From contig JAWQUS010000027.1 in assembly GCA_036365455.1 (NCBI GenBank), positions 16,666,501-16,730,500 on the forward strand: 64,000 bases of DNA. The letters are read 5' to 3'. Below the pieces are notes generated by a model that had not been told where the DNA came from, made no database searches, and saw nothing but the letters and a program-made list of their open reading frames with translations. Both the position numbers and the translations under genes were made by a program. How positions within the stretch are numbered: the first letter of the stretch is position 1; each line of letters starts with the position of its first letter. Below are positions 53,773 to 64,000 of the stretch, one piece after another. This DNA is from Macrosoma leucophasiata (lineage: Eukaryota > Arthropoda > Insecta > Lepidoptera > Hedylidae).

Positions 53773-54534
53773 TTATTTCTTACTAATTACTCGTTTTGTC
53801 CGCTGCGGTGGTTCTTCAGAAACGGCATGAACTTTGACAGTGGGCTTACTGTTGCCTTCAGGAATCGAAGAAGTCGGTTTTGATACGGCAACGGGCTTAA
53901 TGATGGCATCGAGTTCCGTCATCCCCTCAATTCGATGTCGCGAACCGTCGGGAGCCAGAATATGAATAAAGCCCTCACGGGTCCAACATTTGGTGATGCC
54001 GTACCGCCGTCGAGCTTCCATGAATGTATCATGTCGGCACTTCGTCAGATACTCAGATTGTGTTATTCCAGAACCTTTGAGTTTGGTCTTGGAAAACCAA
54101 ATTTTGTCCCGAATTGACACATCGCGTAGTTTCACAACAATAGGCCGCCTTTTGTTATCAGAAACAGGCCCCATCCGATGACACCTACTGATGTTATTGA
54201 CTGTGAAGTCGGTCACTTTCATGTTGTTTGTCACAATCCCTGCAACCACATTACTGATGTCTTCAGATTTGTCTTCAGGAATGCCATGAAGAAGTATCAT
54301 CTTACGCCTTCTCTTCATTTCAAAGCGGTCCAGTTCTCTACCCAGAAATTCAACTTGGCGCTGCAATGTAGTCATCGCTGACATAATGAATTGCCGAAAC
54401 ATAGTGAACTCCGAAGCCAAAGTTGAAGGTGACGCAGGTGTTGGAGAGGCTTTCTGCAGATCTTCTTGGAATGTAGCCATCCGTGAATTAAATATATTGG
54501 CCATTTGATTCAAAGACTGTTGTAGTGAATCCAT
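53773..54534 (-). CDS. CR1-like ORF1: coiled coil, RRM-like, C-terminal domain
   Basis: A 253-codon frame on the same strand as ORF2 and upstream of it. Residues 1-40 are polar; 41-76 form a likely coiled coil; 77-147 look like an RRM (RNP2-like ILLHGIP at 80-86, RNP1-like PIVVKL at 121-126); 150-205 (SEYLTKCRHDTFMEARRRYG) matches the C-terminal domain of L1 ORF1p-type proteins; the rest is basic and Pro/Ser-rich. Such ORF1 proteins bind element RNA as chaperones and form the RNP with ORF2p. The layout is closer to the L1-ORF1-like type than to the esterase or PHD types of other CR1 ORF1s. The start is the first ATG of the frame. Confidence 0.75.
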   Translation of the reverse strand: MDSLQQSLNQMANIFNSRMATFQEDLQKASPTPASPSTLASEFTMFRQFIMSAMTTLQRQVEFLGRELDRFEMKRRRKMILLHGIPEDKSEDISNVVAGIVTNNMKVTDFTVNNISRCHRMGPVSDNKRRPIVVKLRDVSIRDKIWFSKTKLKGSGITQSEYLTKCRHDTFMEARRRYGITKCWTREGFIHILAPDGSRHRIEGMTELDAIIKPVAVSKPTSSIPEGNSKPTVKVHAVSEEPPQRTKRVISKK

Positions 54535-54705
54535 ATTTATTTGTGCAAGTGATATTACAGCAGGAAAATAAAGAGCTGTGAGTATTTACACTTTACATAC
54601 AGCAAAAAAGTGAGAAAAAGGTAGGAAAAAAGACTTGTAATATTTTAATTTCAATTAAATCTTGGGAGTGATTACAAAAACGTGTTAGTTTTTGACACCT
54701 ACCCG

Positions 54706-54746
<41 letters not shown>
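54706..54746 (+). repeat. 41-nt poly-A run
   Basis: An uninterrupted A run lies between the CR1-like 5' end and a palindrome. It may be the tail of another retrocopy, extra sequence added during integration of the LINE, or slippage. Assembly length may be unreliable. Confidence 0.8.
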
Positions 54747-54747
<1 letters not shown>

Positions 54748-54748
<1 letters not shown>

Positions 54749-54806
54749 AGCAATCACAAAAATAATTTTGTATGATACTCATACAAAATTATTTTTGTGA
54801 TTGTTC
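54748..54806. repeat. 59-bp near-perfect palindrome
   Basis: The left arm 54748-54775 (gagcaatcacaaaaataatt...) and the right arm 54779-54806 are complements over 28 bp with one mismatch, around a 3-nt centre. It directly follows the poly-A run. Confidence 0.8.
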
Positions 54807-55388
54807 AATTCGTTTTTCGGTTGCTCGTCATCTTTTAGTTTCCAGTTTTGCTTGTTATGTAACGCAAGATCCCGTAAAAATATAATAATAATTTATGTTA
54901 TTTGGTTTATTTACGTTTTATTAATTAAAAATTAATGTTAAACAAACCTATAAGTCGAATAATTTATTGAAGAGGAATTTGCTTAACATAAGTTTTAGAG
55001 TTTTACTGTTACGGATTTATCATCGAATTTGATTAAATTATGTTAATTTATTGATTGTTTAGTTATAAAATTATAAGACCACTGTCAAATACATGACATT
55101 ACCGGTAACATTTAAGACAATAGGAAGGTATTTGTTAATGTGAACGATGTCATTTGATATGTTTACCATGTAGGTATTTACAGAATACATTCATTGACTT
55201 TTTAATATCCAGTCGTTATATTAATAATATGCATACCACATACGTAGAGCATACCTAGGGCGTATAATGTAAGATAAATTGTTTTAATATTGAATATTCA
55301 ATGCCATTAGGCGTTTGTTTATTTTTTTAATATAAGACTTAGTGGAGACTATATTAAACGAATAATACAAATATGTACAGAGTTTTTT
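54807..55388. other. No feature seen
   Basis: AT-rich sequence with no supported feature. Confidence 0.4.
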
Positions 55389-55389
55389 T

Positions 55390-55656
55390 GTCATGAACTG
55401 GCAAGCAAGCATACAGTTTACATTGATGGTAAGTAATTAGCCTGTAAACATATACCTACATGAAACCAGAGATTTCAACAGCGAGACCTACGGTGTTATG
55501 CCTCTGTGTCGGAAATGACAGGGCCGTAAATTACCACCTGACCGGAACATGATGGTACAGAATACTACCATTTAGCGGCAAATAGATTGCGGATAGGTGA
55601 TGCGGTGGTGCCTATGCCCGCGACCGCCATCATTGATTTCTACCACCAATAAAAAG
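55390..55656 (-). repeat. Family-A repeat, near full length
   Basis: catgaactggcaagcaagca, gtttacattgatggtaagta, ggtgttatgcctctgtgtcg, ccacctgaccggaacatgat, taccatttagcggcaaatag, atgcggtggtgcctatgccc and tctaccaccaataaaaa in family order on the minus strand. Confidence 0.7.
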
Positions 55657-55659
55657 CAT

Positions 55660-56790
55660 GTAAGCAGTGTTTGCATGAATGTTATCTATGCCTACTACGG
55701 AAAATATATTCGTGAATTCATACGTTATGTACAGATAAAAGCAGCTGTTAACAGCTTAAATGTGTTAGGTATACTCTTGTCCTTCAAAGATGCATTAAAA
55801 AATCGCAAGGTGCAGTCGAAAACAGATCTGATATCTAATTCAGTGGATCATCCCGGTACAACAAAAACCTTTTCTCCCCCTACTTCAGCCAACTTTTTTA
55901 TCTGCCGCACCTGCCTCCATCGACAAAAAAACTTCATAATCCGGGCACGTAACACGGATTATTATTTTTGGTGAGCCTACCTGTATAGAGTTCGATATGT
56001 GAGGCAAGAATCATCTGTTAGTAAAGCCTCATTTTATCGTAATAGTAACTAATGCTACGTTTTATGTGTAGATCTTTCTCTACCTGTAATCTTATATATC
56101 TCAAGCCGCCAGAAAAAATATGACAATAGATTTCTTATTGTTCTTGGACCCGATTCATTTGCTGCTTCAGGGATTTAAATCAATTTTCGTTCTTGAGTAC
56201 CAACTGCAAAAACTATAGTGCATCTGTAGATTTTGTTGAGTATTAGTGTGTGCATTTAAATGGGTAGAATTTAAATACATACATACAGCTGTATTTATAT
56301 AAATCTACGTTTAACTGTATGTACCTGTGATAAATAGGTATGTATGCATATATCATCCCTGGATCAATAATGATGAATGCAATAGCACAGAACAGCGTAA
56401 ATATGTCACTTCTACTTGTTTAAAGATATGAAAAACCGGCCAAGTGCGTGTCGGGTCAGCACAATGTAGGGTTAAGTTCTCTTCTTAATTCGTAATAGTG
56501 TACAAAAAAACTACGTTTATTCCCTCTGTAATTTTTGTGAAGGTCAACCTTTCAAGCGTAATATTATTATTGTATATTCTCTGCATCATCATTCCCGTGT
56601 TCCCGCGAGCGATTCTTATAAAACAAAATGGTGGCCTGCATGAAAGCCTCCGTAGATGAGTTTCGGTTCGTAGCCGCGGGCGGCGCTGGTAAGTAACTCT
56701 ACACTCGTTCGGGAAAGCGCTGGCATCGCTATGCGCGCGCGCATCACTCCCACCTACGATCTCTTATTGTAAACACGACCGCCGCGTGCA
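55660..56790. other. Unassigned; dispersed block near 56430-56520; GC-rich patch
   Basis: gaaaaaccggccaagtgcgt, gtcgggtcagcacaatgtag and gtacaaaaaaactacg (56430-56515) match a block very common in insect genomes. From about 56590 the sequence becomes GC-richer, with many CpG, up to 56790. A short stretch 56628-56690 could read as an exon (atggtggcctgcatgaaagc to a ggtaagt donor), but this is weak. The plus frame at 55597-55974 begins inside the family-A copy and is not called. Confidence 0.4.
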
Positions 56791-56795
56791 ATGTT

Positions 56796-56951
56796 TCAGT
56801 TTTTCGTTTACCACATAAACAGTGAAGGATTTTCATCGAAATGGAACTATTACGTGTGTTGTGAACTGTGTTCTCTGTGACTTTTGCACTGGATTTCATT
56901 ATGACCAAGGCGAAGATGACACGGAGCAGTGCTCTCTACCACAGCGCCAAG
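56796..56951 (+). CDS. Candidate first exon with promoter of an unknown host gene
   Basis: An arthropod initiator TCAGT lies at 56796-56800 in a CpG-rich stretch. About 100 nt downstream, ATG 56901 (after an in-frame TGA upstream) opens a 17-codon frame, MTKAKMTRSSALYHSAK, that ends exactly at AAG followed by a GTGAGC donor (56952), phase 0. I do not recognise the protein; the peptide is basic, typical of a start but not informative. No second exon was found. An overlapping frame at 56822-57022 reads through the donor and is the less likely reading. Confidence is limited because each signal is short. Confidence 0.35.
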
Positions 56952-56954
56952 GTG

Positions 56955-58015
56955 AGCCCTTCACAATATCATTAAAGACAGCTTCATCAATGAAACTAGT
57001 CATGTTCTTACCCAAAATCTGATTACTTAAATAATCTTTTATATTTGTCATAAGATTTTTCGCTGAGTTTATTGCATACTATTTGTTATTATTATTAACT
57101 ACTACTACGTAAACAAATGCGTACTTTCATTCAAAGTTAGTTCAATCGCGCGGTAACAAATGTGTACAAGCACATATAATATAAAGTGTGTTCGTAGCAC
57201 CAAGCCTTTTAAGGCGATTCGATCCCGGCCGGTTCGTGCCTCCGTGGATCTTGATCCCTCCTCCCTCCGCAATCCCCGGCTTTGATTTGAAATAAACGGA
57301 AACGGCTCGTGAGACCCCCGAATAAGTTTCACGAACTTTCTCTAATATTTACATCTGGACCGTTTATCAATTGCAAAACATTTTATTGCAACGGAAGCGT
57401 GATACGACTTCCGTTGCAAGTTAAAATTTACATAATCATAATTACATAAACAATCATTTTAATCATTCGTATCAATTAGAAAGCCCCTAATTGGTAAAAA
57501 TAACACGTTTGTAGAGACCTGGTTCTATTATAATGTCTTGCTACAGACCGTCCAGCAAAAGACATCAACGAGTGCGTAAGAATGAGAGGGAGGATAATTA
57601 TATTGGTTTCGTGTTTGTGCGAGCGAGATGGATTGTCGCCTATAGTAATTTAAGTTATAGCTGTGTATACATAATTATACGGACTGGGATTTCGTATACA
57701 GGTACGCATAGCTGCAGGTAGTGACCATTGCACGGTTGGGCGATCTCCCCACTTTAGTGGAGGGATGCACCTTTTTAATGGGGCTGTTTCGGATAGTATG
57801 TAAAACGTATCGGCGTTTAAACTTTGGGGTCTTAGATCGTTTCGGACGGTGAGTGCTAATGATGCATGAAAGGAAACTAAGAAAAGAAGCGTCTTTTTAC
57901 TATCAGACAAAGGGTTGTCAGCAATTAAACTGTTTTGAAAAATTTGGACTAGATTCGATTTTGATTTGTGCTCCAACTAGACTTATTTATTGTATATTTA
58001 GGGTTTCGTATTTTG
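56955..58015. other. Unassigned; would be intron of the candidate gene
   Basis: No exon is supported. Around 57400-57420 ttgcaacggaagcgtgatac and gacttccgttgcaa form an inverted repeat of about 12 bp. Frames at 57105-57332 (-) and 57650-57976 (-) show no known domain. Confidence 0.35.
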
Positions 58016-58029
58016 AATTTCTTGACAGG

Positions 58030-58230
58030 TTGACAGGCAGACTAAGACTGATATACCTTAGTCAATTAGGTAAAGTACTGCCTGAGGGTGAGGTCAAGAC
58101 TCTTAGGAATCGGCGTGCATGTATGAAGAGAATGATGAATGTAGAAGAAGCATGGGAGGTGTGTAAAGGCCGACATATCTCACACTTTACTCTCAACCTA
58201 CCCCGTAAAGGACTTGGCGTGAAGATACAT
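58030..58230 (+). mobile_element. Family-D LINE-like remnant
   Basis: The plus frame has LTGRLRLIYLSQLGKVLPEG, RNRRACMKRMMNVEEAWEV and the closing LPRKG block, matching 18525-18762 and 39555-40030. DNA ends ccccgtaaaggacttggcgt followed by gaagata. Confidence 0.6.
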
Positions 58231-58249
58231 ACATACATATAAGTTTAAT

Positions 58250-59800
58250 TTCCCGGATTGTTTGTCCATTCTCCTCAATTTTTGTTGTCACGTGTCGTCA
58301 TTTCAACAAACAGCACAAAAATGATTGATAGCCATAAGAAATCAGAATAGGTCAAGCCCCAGATCTTATTTTCCTTTCTTTATGATCAACTCATTTGATT
58401 TGCTGATTATAATAATTGTTTCTGGTAGAAAACTATTCATATCTCTGTATTTACTGATACAGAAGTGGGTTTATGTTTAAATAATTAATAACACTGGAAG
58501 AAGTCATGCATTTGAACATAATCGCAATGTACAAGATCTTTGGCGGGTTTGTATTTCTGTAATGCAGTGATCACTTACCTATAATTTGGACTGGATTCTG
58601 AAACTTCTTATGAAAACTGAATATAAAAACGCTTCTTTAATCAAAATCAAAACAATAATGACTCTACCAAAAAAAAGGGATTCCTTGAAGCATTTTTTGT
58701 TGTACTCGCGTGCTAAGTCCAAATCATTTTATAATGGACACATACGCAGTACTAATGTGGATAGGGATCTTATTTATTTTTTCGGGTTTTATTTATGTTT
58801 AACCTATCTTGTGATTAGCTGAACATCATTATTGTTTCTTTACTATTACAATACTTATGTAGGGGCCTTTAATTGCTGGTACCGGCGTAGGCTTATCCAT
58901 GATAGCACTAGGTGTAAGTAACGCATTGGGATTCAGATTTTTAACAGATTTACATGTCAATGATGCAGTTATCCTTTGCCATTCATTTAGATTATGTATC
59001 TGGATCAATTAAAGAAATCGTTTTTTTAATAATTAAAATAAAAACAACATCATTAACGACTCTACCAAAGAGAAACATTTTATAAAGAACACACACACAC
59101 GCAGTACTATGAGTATTATGACGGGTAGGGATTATATTCTTATTCTATATAGTATGTTATATAATTATTCTACGTGCTATTTCTTATAACTGTTGATAGA
59201 GTATCATAAAGTAATAGGTTCGGGAGTAGTATAGTATATTTTAAGATTTTATGAAGATTATTTTTTACATTAAGATTTCTTGCAGGTTATATTATTCTTA
59301 TAGATTTTCTCGAAGCTTCTATCACTTAGGTATTGTCAGTATATGAAGTCGTTTCTTTGAAATAAAAGGCTTCTTTAATAAATAATATCCACATCCTGAA
59401 CGACTGTACTATAGGAAAAGATAATGTGAAACGTCCAAGTCATTTTATAATGGACACACACACGACGTATTAGGCCCACCCTATAATTTTATGATATTGT
59501 ACCAACAGTTATGGACTGCATAAAAAAAGTAAATTATCTGAGGTATGGTCACTTGGTTCGCAGAAATCTGGTACATAGTGACCGGTTCTCTGCGGCCGCT
59601 CACTTCTACTTGGACTATCACATCGTAATTTTGCATTTTCGTATCAAATTACCTTGATGATTTAGTTTTGTAAAGTGCAAATGTAAAACGGAATTAAGGA
59701 TTGAAGTAAGTAAATGTCATCCGAATGGAGTCAAGATTTTTTCATAAAAAGAAATGATATGAACATGTGTGTAAATCATATATTTAGGTATATAAGTTAA
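58250..59800. repeat. Three diverged units of an irregular tandem repeat
   Basis: The blocks aaacgcttctttaat, gactctaccaaa and tcattttataatggacacat with acgcagtacta occur around 58625-58755, again (gactctaccaaagagaaac, cacacgcagtactatgag) at 59030-59115 and (ggcttctttaataaataata, tcattttataatggacacac, acacgacgtatta) at 59370-59475. Spacing is uneven (about 415 and 335 bp). The plus frame at 58586-58822 lies in the first unit and is not conserved. Confidence 0.5.
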
Positions 59801-59809
59801 TATTAATAA

Positions 59810-60240
59810 AGCAGCCTGTATAAAAATCCTAAAAATAAGAGGTCTCAATGTCGATGCGTTGCTTTCCCTACATTCTGTCTGAGATTTTGTCACCAAAAAC
59901 TTACGAAGAAGTAGACCGTAAGCCGATGAATGAAGATGAATATCAACTTCTTTTGGTGATGTAGTTGGTTCCAGGCTTACTGCCACTGCTATTGCTACTC
60001 GGATTGCTTCGGGATGTTTGTCCTGAAAAAGATTCCGTGTGGAATCGGAGCTTGCCCGGTTGTCCTGCCTGCCCTTCCGTGGAATATGAGTACTAAAAGT
60101 AAATTATGCAATTAAAACCTCCGTTCAATATGAAGCTCCAAAGGCTAAAGCCATGTCTTTCCAGAACTACGGCATACATTACTTAAAAAGCTTGAACATT
60201 TAGTATGATGAATGCTGCACTAAATCGCCGCTAAATTTTG
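59810..60240 (-). repeat. Family-A remnant, strongly diverged
   Basis: gcagcctgtataaaaatcct, aagaggtctcaatgtcgatg and cgttgc (59812-59870) and, after unrelated sequence, ctaaatcgccgctaaatt (about 60220) retain family-A words in minus order. The assignment is tentative. Confidence 0.3.
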
Positions 60241-60244
60241 TTTA

Positions 60245-60955
60245 CGACGGTTTTTATATCAAGATTATATTTTATACCAAGACAGTATTCTGACATTTAA
60301 ACTGCCTTAAAATGCTAAAAACTTATTGGATTGGACGTAAAAGAAGTTTGTTAAGTTATTTACGTTAAAATTAATATGTCATGTTAAAATCACAAGCTAC
60401 AGGAAATATGAGACAAAAATAACCAAATAAACATGTCTCTTGCAAAAAGACAGTCAAGAATTTTAGTAATGACGGAAAAGAGATAAAATAAATGACGGTT
60501 GCGTGCAGAACCACGTGGCAGATACCGGCAAAGCGTCAAAAGATGATAAAAAATTGCGTAGGTAGGTATGTAATAATACACGTTTGTAGTTTTCTTTTTG
60601 TAAGGTCTTTGGTTGGGTTTCATCGGTGCCAAAGTCAATCAATCAAAATAATCTTCATTATAAGCCTTCACAGTCAACTTTCACGTCAAATTATTATTAA
60701 TTATCCACCGTGAATAACAGGATTTATATTATTATTTTTCATAATAAAGTAAAATGAAAAGAATATTAGTCATAATGATGGTCATTCACTTAGCAAGTGC
60801 AGTCATTACTGTGCAGAACCGTGGAAAAAATAAACTTAGGGCGTTTTTAAATAATCTTTAAAGAATAAGTTGAAGTCTGCAAGTATCGCATTTTGATACC
60901 AGAAATATACCAGTACTGGATACTATTGATAATCTTCTTTCTTCTTAGTATATAC
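60245..60955. other. No feature seen
   Basis: AT-rich, no supported feature. Confidence 0.4.
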
Positions 60956-60956
60956 T

Positions 60957-61240
60957 TTTACTGGTGGTAGAGCTCCGGTGAAGGAGCTCGGAGGCTTAGG
61001 CACCACCGCATTACCTTATATATTTGCCGCTAAATGGTAGTGTTCAGCACTATCGTGTTCCGGTCAGGTGGTAATGTACGGCCCTGTAATTTCCGGCACA
61101 GAGGCATAACACTCAGCCCTCAGAAGTGGTAACGCATCTGCATTTTGATCTCTGGTCTTTGTGTAAGTGACTATAGGCTGCAGTCATCACTTAACATCAA
61201 TGTGAACTGCATGCTTGTTTGCCACTTTTATTACATAAAA
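60957..61240 (+). repeat. Family-A repeat, full length
   Basis: tactggtggtagagctccgg, taggcaccaccgcattacc, gccgctaaatggtagtgttc, atgtacggccctgtaatttc, gactataggctgcagtcat, catgcttgtttgccactttt and attacataaaaat: all blocks present in plus order. Confidence 0.8.
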
Positions 61241-61430
61241 ATATATATATACGTCACGTTGTTTGTCCGCGATGGACTCCTAAACTTCTTTACCGATTTT
61301 AACCCAGCTTTGCACACCGTGTGCAGTTTGATCCAACATGAAAAATAGGATTGACATCTCAATTTATAGTCGCAATAATATATTGGTACCTAAATTGCAC
61401 CCATTCGAAGCCGGCGTGGGCCGCTAGTAA
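61241..61430 (-). repeat. Copy of the GGGCCGCTAGT-edge repeat
   Basis: atatatatatacgtcacg, atggactcctaaacttcttt, cacaccgtgtgcagtttgat, gccggcgtgggccgctagta. Same family and relative order as 1340-1533, and directly after the family-A tail, so one inserted at the other's A/T-rich end. Confidence 0.65.
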
Positions 61431-61434
61431 TAAA

Positions 61435-63665
61435 TATAAAATCATGAACCTTTCAATCATTAAAAATCGTGACTTAATATCGTGTGCTAATCAAGAAACA
61501 ATATTCAGTGTCAATTACAGTGTATAGATTTGTCGCGGTGTACTGGAGCGCGTCGGTCACGGCCGGGCCGCTAGTTACTTGCGAAGTTAATTGAAGAGAG
61601 AATAAGCAGGTTATTTTTTTAATTATATTTTATTTGAGTACGTACGGTGAGCTTATCTATCAGATAAGCAAACGGAACGGGTTATTCGTCAACTCGACAC
61701 ATGCAGCCGGACACACGTATGTCCAGTTGGTTAAACTTGAAATTAATATATTTATATTTCGTCGTCTGGACACGACAATATTACTGCGCGTGTCCACATA
61801 GTGAAACTTAAATAAAACCATTTTTATGTTTTCGCCAACTGGACACGATCAGTTTTTTTGCAAACAAAAGTACAGTCATGTAAATAATCTCCTCGATTAT
61901 TTTAATGAACAAATTATGACGAATAAACTGAATAAACTGAACTGAACTCTCATAACTCTCGCTCATACTCATACTTCAATGAACATTAACAATAACATAA
62001 TTTAACTAATATGAAAATTAAGCATTTATTTTTAAATGTTAAATATAATAATCGCTCGTTATAACTTCAATTTATTATTGAAAAAATTGAACGCATTTTA
62101 TCATTAGTGTGGCGTATTTAATTCGTCATATATTTAAGGTGCGCCATTTCCGTAGGGGAAGTGTTCCATCTATATTTCAATTCAAATCTACTTCCGTTTT
62201 GATGCAATCGTCAATATCTACAAAAACATAGATAGTATTTGTTATCATTTGTCTAAAATATATAATTTTAGTTTATAATCTATATTCACTTGTAAATGTC
62301 ATGTAAAAAAATAAGTTGTTATAATATATTTACACAAAGTTGAATTTCAATTTACTTACAAATCTCATTCTACCACTATGTCTTAATCTATAATAAAGGT
62401 TATTTTATATTTTAAACTCTTATTATAAGTATTTGTAAACAAACGCTTGCTAGGTCATTGTATGTTGCATCGTATTTGAATATACTGTTTATCAAAATAG
62501 GTGTTACAATAAATAGTATATATAAGATAGGTACTTAACTTATCCTGAAGTCCTAAATAAATATTCTCCCTTACTAATCTTATCTCCATAACAATAGGTT
62601 TGTTTTAAAAAAACGGACCTATAAATAAGTGATAGAGAAGTAAATGTAAATGTTTGTATTAAGCAAATGTTTATGTAGTGAATTTTAAATCAATTCTGAA
62701 TCTGCTTTATTCCAAACAAGCAGATAATGTTTATATTAAATCGGATGATAGTAGCTTGAGTGGCTTCCCACGCGAACCAAGATGCGTCAAATCGTAGTTT
62801 TTCCTCCTATCTATCCTATACAAGTATTTAATGCATTCAATATATCCGCATCACTGCCCACCCTCGTAAAAACGTGTGGAAATTGACCCTCCTACGTTTT
62901 AACTTTTTTCATAATAATAAAAGCTATTATTAAATACTTGTAGTGCATAAAAGTGCATACGGTACACTTGACATAGGTACTATACACATTATCGTTGCAG
63001 TGGTTTATTAATGAAAAGCTTACTAATGAAGGTATTAGATTTATTGCGGCTTTTTATGGACACTGCACGAAGTTCTTGCCTTCAAATTAATATGATTTTA
63101 CGTGAGAACAAACCAGTGTGTGAAAAAAAAACAACGCCCTATTAGTACAGCGATTTGTTGTGCTAAATGTGTTGCATTGTATTTGCCTTTTGCTGCAGAC
63201 ATTCGTAATGCCCTCCCTATTAGCCCTACACGATCTTAAATAAATCACTGCTATGTACACTTAGTTATATTTTTATAGTATTGAAATTTATTACTTTCAA
63301 TCAAATGTAGTGTTGTTAAATAAAACTTATTAACCACTAGCTGTTGTCCGCGCAAAAACTTTTGTACAGGCTTGCGAGAGCCCTAAAACGTTCTTTAATC
63401 CAGCTCAGTCGCAACGCCTATTATAAACTACTTCTCTAACTTAACTTCACCATTTTACGCCTTTGGTTTGGTATGTCGTGACTATTGACCTTTCGAATTT
63501 TATGTGTAACGCTCAGCGTTCGATTTGGTTTTATTATCAGTACCTACAGCATCATTTTTTTTCATATACAGTTCCTGGTTTTTAAAATTCAAAAGACCAG
63601 AAGCCAACCGTCTTTCTTCATCTTTAAAACTGTCTCGTTGTTTAATATACCCAACAAAAGATTGT
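61435..63665. other. No feature seen, apart from a second GGCCGCTAGT edge at about 61560-61577
   Basis: acggccgggccgctagttac near 61560 is a lone repeat edge. The rest is AT-rich with no supported frame or repeat. Confidence 0.4.
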
Positions 63666-63694
63666 AGCCAGTTAAATGATTATACACCTATGAA

Positions 63695-63895
63695 CTGGTA
63701 GCGTGCCTGTTTACCGTTACGCTGCGCGGACGCCAGTGTCTCGTTATAGGCTTCTGTACACTCGATGGAATCGTCGCTATGCTGTAATGCTTACGCCACA
63801 CAGTCGACGGGACGTGAGCATGATCTTGCCATATAAAAACATCGCGAAATTTCGCTCTGGCCACTGTGTTCCAATTTTCAAAGGTTAGTAGTGCA
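63695..63895. other. GC-richer stretch with frames on both strands
   Basis: About 200 bp with open frames of 61 codons (+) and 70 codons (-) and a higher GC than its surroundings; caaaggttagt near 63880 could be a donor. It may be an exon or a repeat fragment; I could not recognise the product, so no gene is called. Confidence 0.3.
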
Positions 63896-64000
63896 TACAT
63901 AACGTATTTTCATTCGTAGAATATGTAAAGGAGAAAAACGCCATGGGGGTATAGACAAGATGACGATAGGGTGGGTACCCAGAGACTGAAACAAGTATCA

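Larger units (their letters stand above)
50021..54705 (-). mobile_element. Full-length CR1-like LINE
   Basis: Read on the minus strand: 5' UTR (from about 54705), ORF1 (54534-53773), a spacer of 466 bp, ORF2 (53306-50364), 3' UTR of about 320 bp, an aataaa signal (tgtacaataaagcata near 50042-50055) and a (TTA)n tail (50021-50041 as TAA on plus). Two intact frames with conserved catalytic motifs suggest a young copy. The 5' end is unsure: a 41-bp poly-A (54706-54746 on plus) lies just beyond it. Confidence 0.8.

Noticed and set aside
51793..54381. Plus-strand frames across the CR1-like element
   Set aside because: Antisense shadows of ORF1 and ORF2.
57105..57332. Minus frame over a GC-rich stretch, and a possible rRNA-like fragment
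   Set aside because: I could not match it to rRNA or a known protein with any confidence.

Overview
The window looks like nuclear DNA of a moth or butterfly. It is AT-rich, has almost no long open frames apart from two retrotransposons, and is packed with short repeats of kinds common in lepidopteran genomes: tRNA-derived SINEs, AT-rich repeats ending in a TAGCTG/TAGCGGCCC-type edge, LINE tails ending in TTA or TAAA microsatellites, and palindromic MITEs. The family names are recognised from memory; no database search was possible.

Layout. 1-9.6 kb is repeat-rich and holds no gene I can support. At 9646-9883 (+) lies the clearest host feature: a 5' exon with acceptor, upstream in-frame stop, start codon and donor, coding for the N-terminus of a USP53/USP54-type protein (Drosophila echinus family). 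The downstream exons were not found, so some or all of the following sequence may be its intron. 11.5-14.9 kb carries a palindromic MITE and a nested composite in which an RTE-type LINE endonuclease fragment sits between inverted repeats. 15-30 kb is a mosaic of about 280-bp family-A repeats, tRNA-SINEs, LINE tails and a foldback element. 30.06-34.10 kb is an apparently full-length Dong/R4-like non-LTR retrotransposon (- strand) with one 1203-codon frame, lying between TTA runs. 35-38 kb holds an 869-bp-period tandem duplication inserted into another repeat. 38-50 kb is more repeats, including an inverted pair, a perfect 30-bp hairpin and a 126-bp tandem array. 50.02-54.7 kb is a second apparently full-length LINE (- strand), CR1-like, with ORF1 (253 aa) and ORF2 (980 aa). 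54.8-64 kb is mostly unassigned, with a candidate promoter and first coding exon at 56796-56951 (+) and several family-A copies.

How it works together. The two autonomous LINEs each carry the domains expected for target-primed reverse transcription: a C-terminal restriction-like endonuclease with a sequence-specific target in the Dong-like element, and an N-terminal APE-type endonuclease in the CR1-like element. Many short repeats are probably non-autonomous passengers. Several nesting orders can be read directly. I found no evidence for a new multi-gene system; the most unusual items are the inverted-repeat composite at 13.8-14.85 kb, the intact Dong-like element in its expected target, and several near-perfect hairpins.
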